A DNA stretch of 64,000 nt from Calliopsis andreniformis. Its lineage: Eukaryota; Arthropoda; Insecta; Hymenoptera; Andrenidae. Below the pieces are notes generated by a model. That model searched no databases. It worked only from the letters and a program-made list of their open reading frames with translations, and was not told the DNA's origin. The stretch lies in NCBI RefSeq assembly GCF_051401765.1, contig NW_027480568.1:806001-870000 (forward strand). The letters are read 5' to 3'. This document shows positions 1-10,915 of the stretch, in pieces (position 1 is the first letter of the stretch; each line of letters begins with the position of its first letter). Made by a program: the position numbers and the translations under genes.

Positions 1-469
1 AATCCTCAATCTTCTATCCGCAATCCTCAATCCTCAATCCTCAATCCTCAATCCTCAATCCTCAATCCTCAATCTTCAATCCTCAATACTCAACCTTCAA
101 TCCTCAATCCTCAATCCTCAATCCTCAATCCTCAATCCTCAATCTTAATCTTCAATCCTCAGTACTCAATCTTCAATCCTCAATCCACAATCCTCAATCG
201 TCAATCCTCAATCTTCAATACCCAATACTCAATCTTCAATCCTCAATCCTCAATCCCCAATCCTCAATCCTCAATCCTCAATCCTCAATCGTCAATCTTC
301 AATCCTCAATACTCAATCTTCAATCCTCAATCCTCAATACTCAATACTCAATCCTCATTCTTCAATCCTCAATACCTAATCCTCAATCTTCAATCCTCAA
401 TCCTCAATCCTCAATCCTCAATACTCAATACTCAATCCTCATTCTTCAATCCTCAGTACCCAATCCTCA
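1..469 (+). repeat. Left-edge segment, partial higher-order unit
   Basis: This stretch carries the one-base-short marker AATCTTAATCTTC near 141, then a CAATCCACAATCC and CAATCGTC pair, and an AATACCTAATCC marker near 370. The same order of markers recurs near 7171-7395, 31680-31920 and 39241-39475, so it is a fragment of a unit used several times. Its left part is cut by the window edge. It holds no gene. Confidence 0.8.
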
Positions 470-1174
470 ATCTTCAATCCTCAATCCTCAATCCACAGTC
501 CTGAATCCTCAATCCTGAATCCTCAACCTTCAGCACTCAGTCCTCAACAATCAGTTGTCAATCCTCAATCCTCAAGAGAATATCATCAATTCACAGTCTT
601 CAATACTCAATACTCAATCTGCAATCTTCAAATCTCTATCCACAAACATCAATTCTCATCACTCAAATTTCAGCACTCAGTCTTCAATCCTCAATCCTCA
701 ATCCTCAATCCTCAATCCTCATTCTTCAATCCTCAATACCCAATTCTCAATCTTCAATCCTCAATCCTCAATCCTCAATTCTCAATCCTCAATCCTCAAT
801 CCTCAGACCTCAAACAGCAGTAGTCAACCCTCAGTCCTCGTCCTCAATCCACAACCATCAATCCTCAATCCTCAATATTCAATCATCAATATTCAATCTT
901 CAGTCCTCAATCCTCAATCCTCAATCCTCAATCCTCAATGTTCAATCCGCAATACCCAATCCTCAATCTTCTATCCGCAATCCTCAATCCTCAATCCTCA
1001 ATCCTCAATCCTCAACCCTCAATCCCCAATCTTCAATCCTCAATACTCAATCTTCTATCCTCAATCCTCAATTCTCAATCCTCAACCCTCAATCCTCAGA
1101 CCTCAAACATCAATACTCAACCCTCAGTCCTCGTCCTCAATCCACAACCCCCAATACTCAATCCTCAATCTTCA
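470..1174 (+). repeat. 705-bp higher-order unit, copy 1 of 3
   Basis: First of three direct tandem copies. The marker TATCATCAATTCACAG sits at 581 here and again at 1286 and 1991, giving exactly 705 bp twice. This copy differs from the next at several bases, for example CAGCAGTAGTCAACC near 808 where copy 2 has CAGCAATACTCAACC. The unit contains two copies of the one-base-short element TCGTCC (near 837 and 1132). That matches 705 being 101 heptamers minus two bases. Confidence 0.9.
543..690 (+). repeat. Diverged anchor block, class CAAGAGAATATCATC (15 copies)
   Basis: The most diverged recurrent part of the array. It runs from CAACAATCAGTTGTC through TATCATCAATTCACAG and CAATCTGCAATC to CTATCCACAAACATC. 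Split in sevens it still keeps heptamer register, so it is a run of old mutated heptamers and not an insertion. Copies of this class, given by the position of TATCATC, are 581, 1286, 1991, 3332, 7722, 12995, 18721, 23554, 32244, 36921, 37480, 37976, 39797, 58476 and 59635. Confidence 0.88.
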
Positions 1175-1879
1175 ATTCTCAATCCTCAATCCTCAATCCA
1201 CAATCCTGAATCCTCAATCCTGAATCCTCAACCTTCAGCCCTCAGTCCTGAACAATCAGTTGTCAATCCTCAATCCTCAAGAGAATATCATCAATTCACA
1301 GTTTTCAATACTCAATACTCAATCTGCAATCTTCAAATCTCTATCCACAAACATCAATTCTCATCACTCAACCCTCAACACTCAGTCTTCAATCCTCAAT
1401 ACTCAATCCTCAATCCTCAATCCTCATTCTTCAATCCTGAATTCCCAATTCTCAATCTTCAATCCTCAATCCTCAATCCTCAATTCTCAATCCTCAATCC
1501 TCAATCCTCAGACCTCAAACAGCAATACTCAACCCTCAGTCCTCGTCCTCAATCCACAACCATCAATCCTCAATCCTCAATATTCAATCATCAATATTCA
1601 ATCTTCAGTCCTCAATCCTCAATCCTCAATCCTCAATCCTCAATGTTCAATCCGCAATACCCAATCCTCAATCTTCTATCCGCAATCCTCAATCCTCAAT
1701 CCTCAATCCTCAATCCTCAATCCTCAATCCCCAATCTTCAATCCTCAATACTCAATCTTCTATCCTCAATCCTCAATTCCCAATCCTCAACCCTCAATCC
1801 TCAGACCTCAAACATCAATACTCAACCCTCAGTCCTCGTCCTCAATCCACAACCCCCAATACTCAATCCTCAATCTTCA
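1175..1879 (+). repeat. 705-bp higher-order unit, copy 2 of 3
   Basis: Middle copy of the 705-bp series, with its marker at 1286. It is closer to copy 3 than to copy 1: both share CTGAATTCCC and CAGCAATACTC variants absent from copy 1. This suggests the copy 2/copy 3 duplication is the more recent one. The TCGTCC one-base-short elements recur near 1535 and 1837. Confidence 0.9.
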
Positions 1880-2494
1880 ATTCTCAATCCTCAACCCTCA
1901 ATCCACAATCCTGAATCCTCAATCCTGAATCCTCAACCTTCAGCCCTCAGTCCTCAACAATCAGTTGTCAATCCTCAATCCTCAAGAGAATATCATCAAT
2001 TCACAGTTTTCAATACTCAATACTCAATCTGCAATCTTCAAATCTCTAACCACAAACATCAATTCTCATCACTCAACCCTCAACACTCAGTCTTCAATCC
2101 TCAATACTCAATCCTCAATCCTCAATCCTCATTCTTCAATCCTGAATTCCCAATTCTCAATCTTCAATCCTCAATCCTCAATCCTCAATTCTCAATCCTC
2201 AATCCTCAATCCTCAGACCTCAAACAGCAATACTCAACCCTCAGTCCTCGTCCTCAATCCACAACCATCAATCCTCAATCCTCAATATTCAATCATCAAT
2301 ATTCAATCTTCAGTCCTCAATCCTCAATCCTCAATCCTCAATCCTCAATGTTCAATCCGCAATACCCAATCCTCAATCTTCTATCCGCAATCCTCAATCC
2401 TCAATCCTCAATCCTCAATCCTCAATCCTCAATCCCCAATCTTCAATCCTCAATACTCAATCTTCTATCCTCAATCCTCAATTCTCAATCCTCA
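1880..2494 (+). repeat. 705-bp higher-order unit, copy 3 of 3, truncated at its right end
   Basis: The marker lies at 1991. Similarity to copies 1 and 2 runs to about 2490, then switches to a CCTCTATCCTCAACACTC block that belongs to the next segment. About 90 bp of the unit, including its second TCGTCC element, is therefore missing, as expected when an array is cut by unequal exchange. Confidence 0.88.
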
Positions 2495-4920
2495 ATCCTC
2501 AATCCTCTATCCTCAACACTCAATCCTCAATGTTCAATCCTCAATACCCAATCCTCAGTCTTCAATCCTCAATCCTCAATCCTCAATCCTCAATCCTCAA
2601 TCCTCAGTCCTCAAACATCAATCCTGAATCCTCAACCTTGAATCCTCAATCTTCAGCCCTAAGTCCTCAACAATCAGTTGTCAATCCTCAATCCTCAATA
2701 GAATATCCTCAATTCACAGTTTTCAATACTCAATACTCAATCTGCAATCTTCAGACCTCTATCCACAAGCATCAATTCTCATCACTCAACCCTCAATACT
2801 CAGTCCCCAATCCTCAACCTTCAATCCTCAATCCTCAATCATCAATCCTCAATCTTAATCTTCAATCCTCAGTACTCAATCTTCAAACCTCAATCCTCAA
2901 ACCTCAATCCTCAATCCTCAATCTTCAATCCTCAATACTCAATCTTCAATCCTCAATCCTCAATCCTCAATCCTCAATCCTCAATCCTCAATCCTCAATC
3001 GTCAATATTCAATGCTCAATACTCAATCTTCAATCCTCAATCCTCAATACTCAGTACTCAATCCTCATTCTTCCATCCTCAATACCCAATCCTCAATCTT
3101 CAATCCTCAATCCTCAATTCTCAATCCTCAACCCTCAATCCTCAGACCTCAAACATCAATACTCAACCCTCAGTCCTCGTCCTGAATCCACAACCCCCAA
3201 TACTCAATCCTCAATCTTCAATTCTCAATCCTCAATCCTCAATCCACAGTCCTGAATCCTCAATCCTGAATCCTCAACCTTCAGCCCTCAGTCCTCAACA
3301 ATCAGTTGTCAATCCTCAATCCTCAAGAGAATATCATCAATTCACAGTCTTCAATACTCAATACTCAATCTGCAATCTTCAAATCTCTATCCACAAACAT
3401 CAATTCTCATCACTCAAACCTCAGCAATCAGTCTTCAATCCTCAATCCTAATCCTCAATCCTCAATCCTCATTCTTCAATCCTCAATACCCAATTCTCAA
3501 TCTTCAATCCTCAATCCTCAATCCTCAATTCTCAATCCTCAATCCTCAATCCTCAGACCTCAAACAGCAGTAGTCAACCCGCAGTCCTCGTCCTCAATCC
3601 ACAACCATCAATCCTCAATCCTCAATATTCAATCATCACTATTCAATCTTCAGTCCTCAATCCTCAATCCTCAATCCTCAATCCTCAATGTTCAATCCGC
3701 AATACCCAATCCTCAATCTTCTATCCGCAATCCTCAATCCTCAATCCTCAATCCTCAATCCTCAATCCTCAATCCTCAATCCTCAATCTTCAATCCTCAA
3801 TACTCAATCTTCAATCCTCAATCCTCAATCCTCAATCCTCAATCCTCAATCCTCATTCTCCAATCCTCAATCCTCAAACCTCAATCCTCAATCCTCAGAC
3901 CTCAAACAGCAATACTCAACCCTCAGTCCTCGTCCTCAATCCACAACCATCAATCCTCAATCCTCAATATTCAATCATCAATATTCAATCTTCAGACCTC
4001 AATCCTCAATCCTCAATCCTCAATCCTCAATGATCAATCCGCAATACCCAATCCTCAATCTTCTATCCGCAATCCTCAATCCTCAATGCTCAATCCTCAA
4101 TCCTCAATCCTCAATATTCAATCCTCAATATTCAATCCTCAATACTCAATATTCAATCATCAATATTCAATCTTCAGTCCTCAATCCTCAATCCTCAATC
4201 CTCAATCCTCAATGATCAATCCGCAATACCCAATCCTCCATCTTCTATCCGCAATCCTCAATCCTGAATGCTCAATCCTCAATCCTCAATCCTCAATATT
4301 CAATCCTCAATACTCAATCTTCAATCCTCAATCCTCAATCCTCAATCCGCAATCCTCATTCTTCAATCTTCAACACCCAATCCTCAATTTTCAATCCTCA
4401 ATCCTCAATCCTCAATTCTCAATCCTCAATCCTCAATCCTCAGACCTCAAACATCAATACTCAACCCTCAGTCCTCGTCCTCAATCCACAACCCTCAATC
4501 CTCGATCCGCAATCTTCAATCATCAATATTCAATCTTCTATCCTCAATCCTCAATCCTCAATACTCAATCCTCAATCCTCAATGTTCTATCCTCAATACG
4601 CAATCCTCAATCTTCAATCCTCAATCCTCAATCCTCAATCCTCAATCCTCAATCCTCAATCCTCAATCGTCAATCTTAATCTTCAATCCTCAGTACTCAA
4701 TCTCCAACCCTCAATCCTCAATCCTCAATCCTCAATCCTCAGTCTTCAATCCTCAATACTCAATCTTGTATCCTCAATCCTCAATCCTCAATCCTCAATC
4801 CTCAATCCTCAATCTTAATCTTCAATCCTCAGTACTCAATCTTCAATCCTCAATCCTCAATCCTCAATCCTCAATCCTCAATCTTCAATCCCCAATACTC
4901 AATCTTCAATCCTCAATCCT
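2495..4920 (+). repeat. 2.4-kb block, duplicated at 36084-39045
   Basis: Diagnostic marker order is CCTCTATCCTCAACACTC, then marker anchors at 2704 and 3332, a CGCAATACCC/CTATCCGCAATCC pair near 3700, and CAATCTTGTATCC near 4763. The same order is found from 36084, at an offset of 33,589 bp that rises to 34,121 bp by the right-hand end. Most of the extra 532 bp in the later copy is explained by a local 496-bp duplication there. The copies differ at scattered single bases. No gene is present. Confidence 0.82.
2665..2805 (+). repeat. Diverged anchor block, class CAATAGAATATCCTC (4 copies)
   Basis: T replaces G in the AAGAGAA context and C replaces A in TATCATC; it is followed by CTTCAGACCTCTATCC and CACAAGCATC. 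Copies lie at 2704, 36293, 46653 and 53401. It is preceded by CAACCTTGAATCC and CAGCCCTAAGTCC. Confidence 0.86.
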
Positions 4921-5925
4921 CAATCCTCAATCCTCAATCCTCAATCATCAATACTCAATCGTCAATCTTCAATCCTCAATCCTCAATCCTCAATCCTCAT
5001 TCTTCAATCCTCAATACCCAATCCTCAGTCTTCAATCCTCAATCCTCAATCCTCAATTCTCAATCCTCAATCCTCAGTCCTCAGTCCTCAAACCTCAATC
5101 CTCAACCCTCAGCCCTCATCCTCAATCCTTAATCGACAATCCTCAATCCTCAATCTTCTATCCTCAATACTCCATCTTCAATCCTGAATCCTCAATTATC
5201 AATCTTCAATCCTCAATTCTCAATCTTCGATCCTCAATCTTGAATCCTCGGTCCCCAATTCTCAATCTTCTATCCGCAATCCTCAATCCTCCCATCGTCA
5301 ATCCTCAATACTCAGTCTGCAATCCGACAATCGTCAATACTCAATCCTCAATCCTCAATCCTCAGACCTCAAACATCAATACTCAACCCTCAGTCCTCGT
5401 CCTCAATCCACAACCCTCAATCCTCGATCCTCAATCTTCAATCATCAATATTCAATCTTAAATACTCAATCCTCAATCCTCAATACTCAATCCTCTATCC
5501 TCAATGTTCTATCCTCAATACGCAATCCTCAATCTTCAATCCTCAATCCTCAATCCTCAATCCTCAATCCTCAATCCTCAATCGTCAATCATAATCTTCA
5601 ATCCTCAATTCTCAATCTTCAATCCTCCATCCTCAGTCCTCAATCCTCAATCCTCAATCCTAAAATCGTCAGGCTTCAATGCTCAATACTCAATCTTCAA
5701 TCCTCAATCCTCAATCCTCAATCCTCAATCCTCATTCTTCAATCCTCAATACCCAATCCTCAATCTTCAATCCTCAATCCTCAATCCTCAATTCTCAATC
5801 CTCAATCCTCAGTCCTCAGTCCTCAAACCTCAATCCTCAACCCTCAGCCCTCATCCTCAATCCTTAATCGACAATCCTCAATCCTCAATCTTCTATCCTC
5901 AATGCTCAATCTTCAATCCTGAATC
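4921..5925 (+). repeat. Mixed satellite segment related to the 729-bp and 3-kb families
   Basis: It contains CTTAATCGACAATCC (near 5130 and 5862), CCTCCCATCGTC (near 5288) and TAAAATCGTCAGGCTTC (5661). These are hallmark variants of the 729-bp family found later at 10.2-30.3 kb, but in a different order. The segment reads as a mosaic of two older units. There are no unique bases and no gene. Confidence 0.7.
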
Positions 5926-7499
5926 CTCAGACTTCAAACATCAATACTCAACCCTCAGTCCTCGTCCTCAATCCACAACCCTCAATCCTCAATCCTCAAT
6001 ATACAGTCATTAATATTCAAACTTCAATCCTCAATCCTCAATCCTCTATCCTCAACACTCAATCCTCAATGTTCAATCCTCAATACCCAATCCTCAGTCT
6101 TCAATCCTCAATCCTCAATCCTCAATCCTCAATCCTCAATCCTCAGTCCTCAAACATCAATCCTGAATCCTCAACCCTGAATCCTCAATCTTCAGCCCTA
6201 AGTCCTCAACAATCAGTTGTCAATCCTCAATCCTCAGTAGAATATCCTCAATTCACAGTTTTCAATACTCAATACTCAATCTGCAATCTTCAGACCTCTA
6301 TCTACAAGCATCAATTCTCATCACTCAACCCTCAATACTCAGTCCCCAATCCTCAATCTTCAATCCTCAATCCTCAATCATCAATCCTCAATCTTAATCT
6401 TCAATCCTCAGTACTCAATCTTCAATCCTCAATCCTCAAACCTCAATCCTCAATCCTCAATCTTCAATCCTCAATACTCAATCTTCAATCCTCAATCCTC
6501 AATCCTCAATCCTCAATCCTCAATCCTCAATCCTCAATCGTCAATATTCAATGCTCAATACTCAATCTTCAATCCTCAATCCTCAATAGTCAGTACTCAA
6601 TCCTCATTCTTCAATCCTCAATACCCAATCCTCAATCTTCAATCCTCAATCCTCAATTCTCAATCCTCAACCCTCAATCCTCAGACCTCGAACATCAATA
6701 CTCAACCCTCAGTCCTCGTCCTCAATCCACAACCCCCAATACTCAATCCTCAATCCTCAATCCTCAATCCTCAATCCTCAATCCTCATTCTTCAATCCTC
6801 AATACCCAATTCTCAATCTTCAATGCTTAATCCTCAATCCTCAATTCTCAATCCTCAATCCTCAATCCTCAGACCTCAAACAGCAGTAGTCAACCCTCAG
6901 TCCTCGTCCTCAATCCACAACCGTCAATCCTCAATCCTCAATATTCAATCATCAATATTCAATCTTCAGTCCTCAATCCTCAATCCTCAATCCTCAATCC
7001 TCAATGTTCAATCCGCAATACCCAATCCTCAATCTTCTATCCGCAATCCTCAATCCTCAATCCTCAATCCTCAATCCTCAATCCTCAATCCTCAATCCTC
7101 AATCTTCAATCCTCAATACTCAATCTTCAATCCTCAATCCTCAATCCTCAATCCTCAATCCTCAATCCTCAATCTTAATCTTCAATCCTCAGTACTCAAT
7201 CTTCAATCCTCAATCGTCAATCCTCAATCTTCAATACCCAATACTCAATCTTCAATCCTCAATCCTCAATCCTCAATCCTCAATCCTCAATCCTCAATCC
7301 TCAATCGTCAATCTTCAATCCTCAATACTCAATCTTCAATCCTCAATCCTCAATACTCAATACTCAATCCTCATTCTTCAATCCTCAATACCTAATCCTC
7401 AATCTTCAATCCTCAATCCTCAATCCTCAATCCTCAATACTCAATACTCAATCCTCATTCTTCAATCCTCAGTACCCAATCCTCAATCTTCAATCCTCA
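5926..7499 (+). repeat. 1.6-kb block, duplicated about 5.2 kb downstream
   Basis: Markers at 6001 (ATACAGTCATTAATATTC), 6243 (class AGTAGAATATCC) and near 7004 recur at 11204, 11446 and 12207, a constant offset of 5,203 bp. The downstream copy lies inside the first 11-kb duplicate. Its right part overlaps the start of a longer block (6640-10010) that is repeated at 31155-34690. Confidence 0.82.
6204..6345 (+). repeat. Diverged anchor block, class CAGTAGAATATCCTC (10 copies)
   Basis: Like the CAATAG class but with CAGTAG. Copies lie at 6243, 11446, 13666, 17121, 22005, 24225, 27673, 30821, 47519 and 54267. The members at 17121, 27673 and 30821 share a further change, CACAGATTTC instead of CACAGTTTTC, which marks them as one lineage. 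Confidence 0.87.
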
Positions 7500-8069
7500 A
7501 TCCTCAATTCTCAATCCTCAACCCTCAATCCTCAGACCTCAAACATCAATACTCAACCCTCAGTCCTCGTCCTCAATCCACAACCCCCAATACTCAATCC
7601 TCAATCTTCAATTCTCAATCCTCAATCCTCAATCCACAGTCCTGAATCCTCAATCCTGAATCCTCAACCTTCAGCCCTCAGTCCTCAACAATCAGTTGTC
7701 AATCCTCAATCCTCAAGAGAATATCATCAATTCACAGTCTTCAATACTCAATACTCAATCTGCAATCTTCAAATCTCTATCCACAAACATCAATTCTCAT
7801 CACTCAAACATCAGCACTCAGTCTTCAATCCTCAATCCTCAATCCTCAATCCTCAATCCTCATTCTTCAATCCTCAATACCCAATTCTCAATCTTCAATC
7901 CTCAATCCTCAATCCTCAATTCTCAATCCTCAATCCTCAATCCTCAGACCTCAAACAGCAGTAGTCAACCCTCAGTCCTCGTCCTCAATCCACAACCATC
8001 AATCCTCAATCCTCAATATTCAACCATCAATATTCAATCTTCAGTCCTCAATCCTCAATCCTCAATCCT

Positions 8070-8509
8070 CAATCCTCAATGTTCAATCCGCAATACCCAA
8101 TCCTCAATCTTCTATCCGCAATCCTCAATCCTCAATCCTCAATCCTCAATCCTCAATCCTCAATCCTCAATCTTCAATCCTCAATACTCAATCTTCTATC
8201 CTCAATCCTCAATCCTCAATCCTCAATCCTCAATCTTCAATCCTCAATACTCAATCTTCAATCCTCAATCCTCAATCCTCAATCCTCAATCCTCAATCCT
8301 CAATCTTAATCTTCAATCCTTAGTACTCAATCTTCAATCCTCAATCCACAATCCTCAATCCTCAATCCTCAATCTTCAATACCCAATACTCAATCTTCAA
8401 TCCTCAATCCTCAATCCTCAATCCTCAATACTCAATACTCAATCCTCATTCTTCAATCCTCAGTACCCAATCCTCAATCTTCAATCCTCAATCCTCAATT
8501 CTCAATCCT
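8070..8509 (+). repeat. 440-bp segment present in copy A and missing from copy B
   Basis: Copy B jumps from the equivalent of about 8070 to that of about 8510 with heptamer sequence on both sides of the join. The segment is present in the related block near 32590-33190, so copy B lost it rather than copy A gaining it. 440 is not a multiple of 7, but the lost part contains the one-base-short AATCTTAATCTTC element at about 8305, which shifts the register. Confidence 0.75.
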
Positions 8510-8674
8510 CAACCCTCAATCCTCAGACCTCAAACATCAATACTCAACCCTCAGTCCTCGTCCTCAATCCACAACCCCCAATACTCAATCCTCAATCTTC
8601 TATTCTCAATCCTCAATCCTCAATCCACAATCCTGAATCCTCAATCCTGAATCCTCAACCTTCAGCCCTCAGTC

Positions 8675-8815
8675 CTCAACAATCAGTTGTCAATCCTCAA
8701 TCCTCAAGAGAGTATCATCAATTCACAGTTTTCAATACCCAATACTCAATCTGCAATCTTCAAATCTCTATCCACAAACATCAATTCTCATCACTCAACC
8801 CTCAACACTCAGTCT
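8675..8815 (+). repeat. Diverged anchor block, class GAGAGTATCATC (4 copies)
   Basis: Same block with G in place of A just before TATC, and CAATACCCAATACTC after the core. Copies lie at 8713, 19272, 33396 and 48991. All four sit in the same wider context, so this class tags one higher-order unit. Confidence 0.87.
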
Positions 8816-10193
8816 TCAATCCTCAATACTCAATCCTCAATCCTCAATCCTCAACCCTCAATCCTCAATCCTCATTCTTCAATCCTCAATACCCAATCCT
8901 CAATCTTCAATCCTCAATCCTGAATCCTCAATCATCAATCCACAATCCTCAATCCTCAATCCTCAGACCTCAACCATCAATACTCAACCCTCAGTCCTCG
9001 TACTCAACCAACAACCCTCAATCCTCGATCCTCAACCTTCAATCATCAATATTCAATCTTCAATCCTCAATCCTCAATCCTCAATACTCAATACTCAATC
9101 CTCAATGTTCTATCCTCAATACGCAATCCTCAATCTTCAATCCTCAATCCTCAATCCTCAATCCTCAACCCTCAATCCTCAATCCTCAACCTTGATCTTC
9201 AATCCTCAGTACTCAATCTTCAATCCTCAATGCTGAATCCTCAATCCTCAATCCTCAACCTTCAATCCTCAATACTCAATCTTCAATCCTCAATCCTCAA
9301 TCCTCAATCCTCAAACCTCAATCCTCAATCTTAATCTTCAATCCTCATTACTCAATCTTCAATCCTCAATCCTCAATCCTCAATCCTCAAACCTCAATCT
9401 TCAATCCCCAATGCTCAACCTTCTATCCTCAATCCTCAATCCTCAATCCTCAATCCTCAATCCTCAATCCTCAATCGTCAATCTTCAATCCTCAATACTC
9501 TATCTTCAATCCTCAATCTTCAATGCTCAATCCTCAATCCTCAATTCCCAATCCTCAATCCTCAGTCCTCAGTCCTCAAACCTCAATCCTCAACCCTCAG
9601 CCCTCATCCACAATCCTTAATCGACAATCCTCAATCCTCAATCTTCTATCCTCAATACTCAATCTTCAATCCTGAATCCTCAATTATCAATCTTCAATCC
9701 TCAATTCTCAATCTTCGATCCTCAATCTTGAATCCTCAGTCCCCAATTCTCAATCTTCTATCCGCAATCCTCAATCCTCCCATCGTCAATCCTCAATCTT
9801 CAATCCCCAATGCTCAACCTTCTATCCTCAATCCTCAATCCTCAATCCTCAATCCTCAATCCTCAATCCTCAATCGTCAATCTTCAATCCTCAATACTCG
9901 ATCTTCAATCCTCAATCCTCAATACTCAATACTCTATCCTCATTCTTCAATCCTCAATACCGAATCCTCAATCTTCAATGCTCAATCCTCAATCCTCAAT
10001 CCTCAATCCTCAATCTTCAATTCTCAATCGTGAATCCTCAATTCACAATCCTCAATCTTCAATCCTCAATACTCAATCTTCAATCCTCAATCCTCAATCC
10101 TCAATCCTCAATCCTCAATCCTCAATCCTCAATCGTCAATCTTCAATCCTCAATACTCAATCTTCAATCCTCAATCCTCAATCCTCAATCCTC

Positions 10194-10915
10194 AATACTC
10201 ATTCTTCAATCCACAATACCCAATCCTCAATCTTCAATCCTCCCTCCTCAATCCTCAATCCTCAATCCTCAAACCCCAATCTTCAATCCTCAGTCCCAAA
10301 TCCTCAACCTTCAATACTCACTCCTCAATCCTCAATCTTCAATACTCAATACTCAGTCTTCAATCCTCAATCCTCAATCCTCAATCCTCAATCCTCATTC
10401 TTCAATCCTCAATCCTCAATCCTCAATCCTCAGTCCTCGATCCTCAATCTTCAATCCTCAATTCTCAATCTTCAATCCTCCATCCTCAGTCCTCAATCCT
10501 CAATCCTCAATCCTAAAATCGTCAGGCTTCAATGCTCAATACTCAATCTTCAATCCTCAATCCTCAATCCTCAATCCTCAATCCTCATTCTTCAATCCTC
10601 AATACCCAATCCTCAATCTTCAATCCTCAATCCTCAATCCTCAATTCTCAATCCTCAATCCTCAGTCCTCAGTCCTCAAACCTCAATCCTCAACCCTCAG
10701 CCCTCATCCTCAATCCTTAATCGACAATCCTCAATCCTCAATCTTCTATCCTCAGTACTCCATCTTCAATCCTGAATCCTCAATTATCAATCTTCAATCC
10801 TCAATTCTCAATCTTCGATCCTCAATCTTGAATCCTCAGTCCCCAATTCTCAATCTTCTATCCGCAATCCTCAATCCTCCCATCGTCAATCCTCAATACT
10901 CAGTCTGCAATCCTC
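10194..10915 (+). repeat. 729-bp family unit, single copy
   Basis: It begins at the AATACTCATT marker and carries CCTCCCTCC, CAGTCCCAAATCC, TAAAATCGTCAGG (10514, 320 bp in) and CAGTCTGC (10901, 707 bp in). These internal distances equal those of the unit at 15140. It is followed by other satellite sequence rather than by a second unit. Confidence 0.85.

Larger units (their letters stand above)
6640..10010 (+). repeat. 3.4-kb block, duplicated at 31155-34690
   Basis: Shared variants include CAGACCTCGAACATC (6681 and 31196), the CAAGAGAATATCATC anchor (7722 and 32244) and the GAGAGTATCATC anchor (8713 and 33396). The offset is 24,515-24,522 bp in the left part and 24,683 bp further right, so the later copy carries about 161 bp more in the middle. 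Similarity ends near 10010, where this copy runs into the 729-bp family and the later one into a different segment. Confidence 0.82.

Noticed and set aside
545..565. Short inverted repeat in the anchor block (ACAA-TCAG-TTGT) as a terminator or operator
   Set aside because: The stem is only four base pairs, has no T-tract, and recurs as part of a heptamer-register block. It is too weak to call a regulatory site.
938..2641. Long + strand open frame (567 codons) and similar ones across the window as protein genes
   Set aside because: All three + frames are open over the same bases and give the same heptapeptide, there is no ribosome-binding site or domain, and starts and stops come from random single-base variants. 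The repeat arithmetic explains their length fully.
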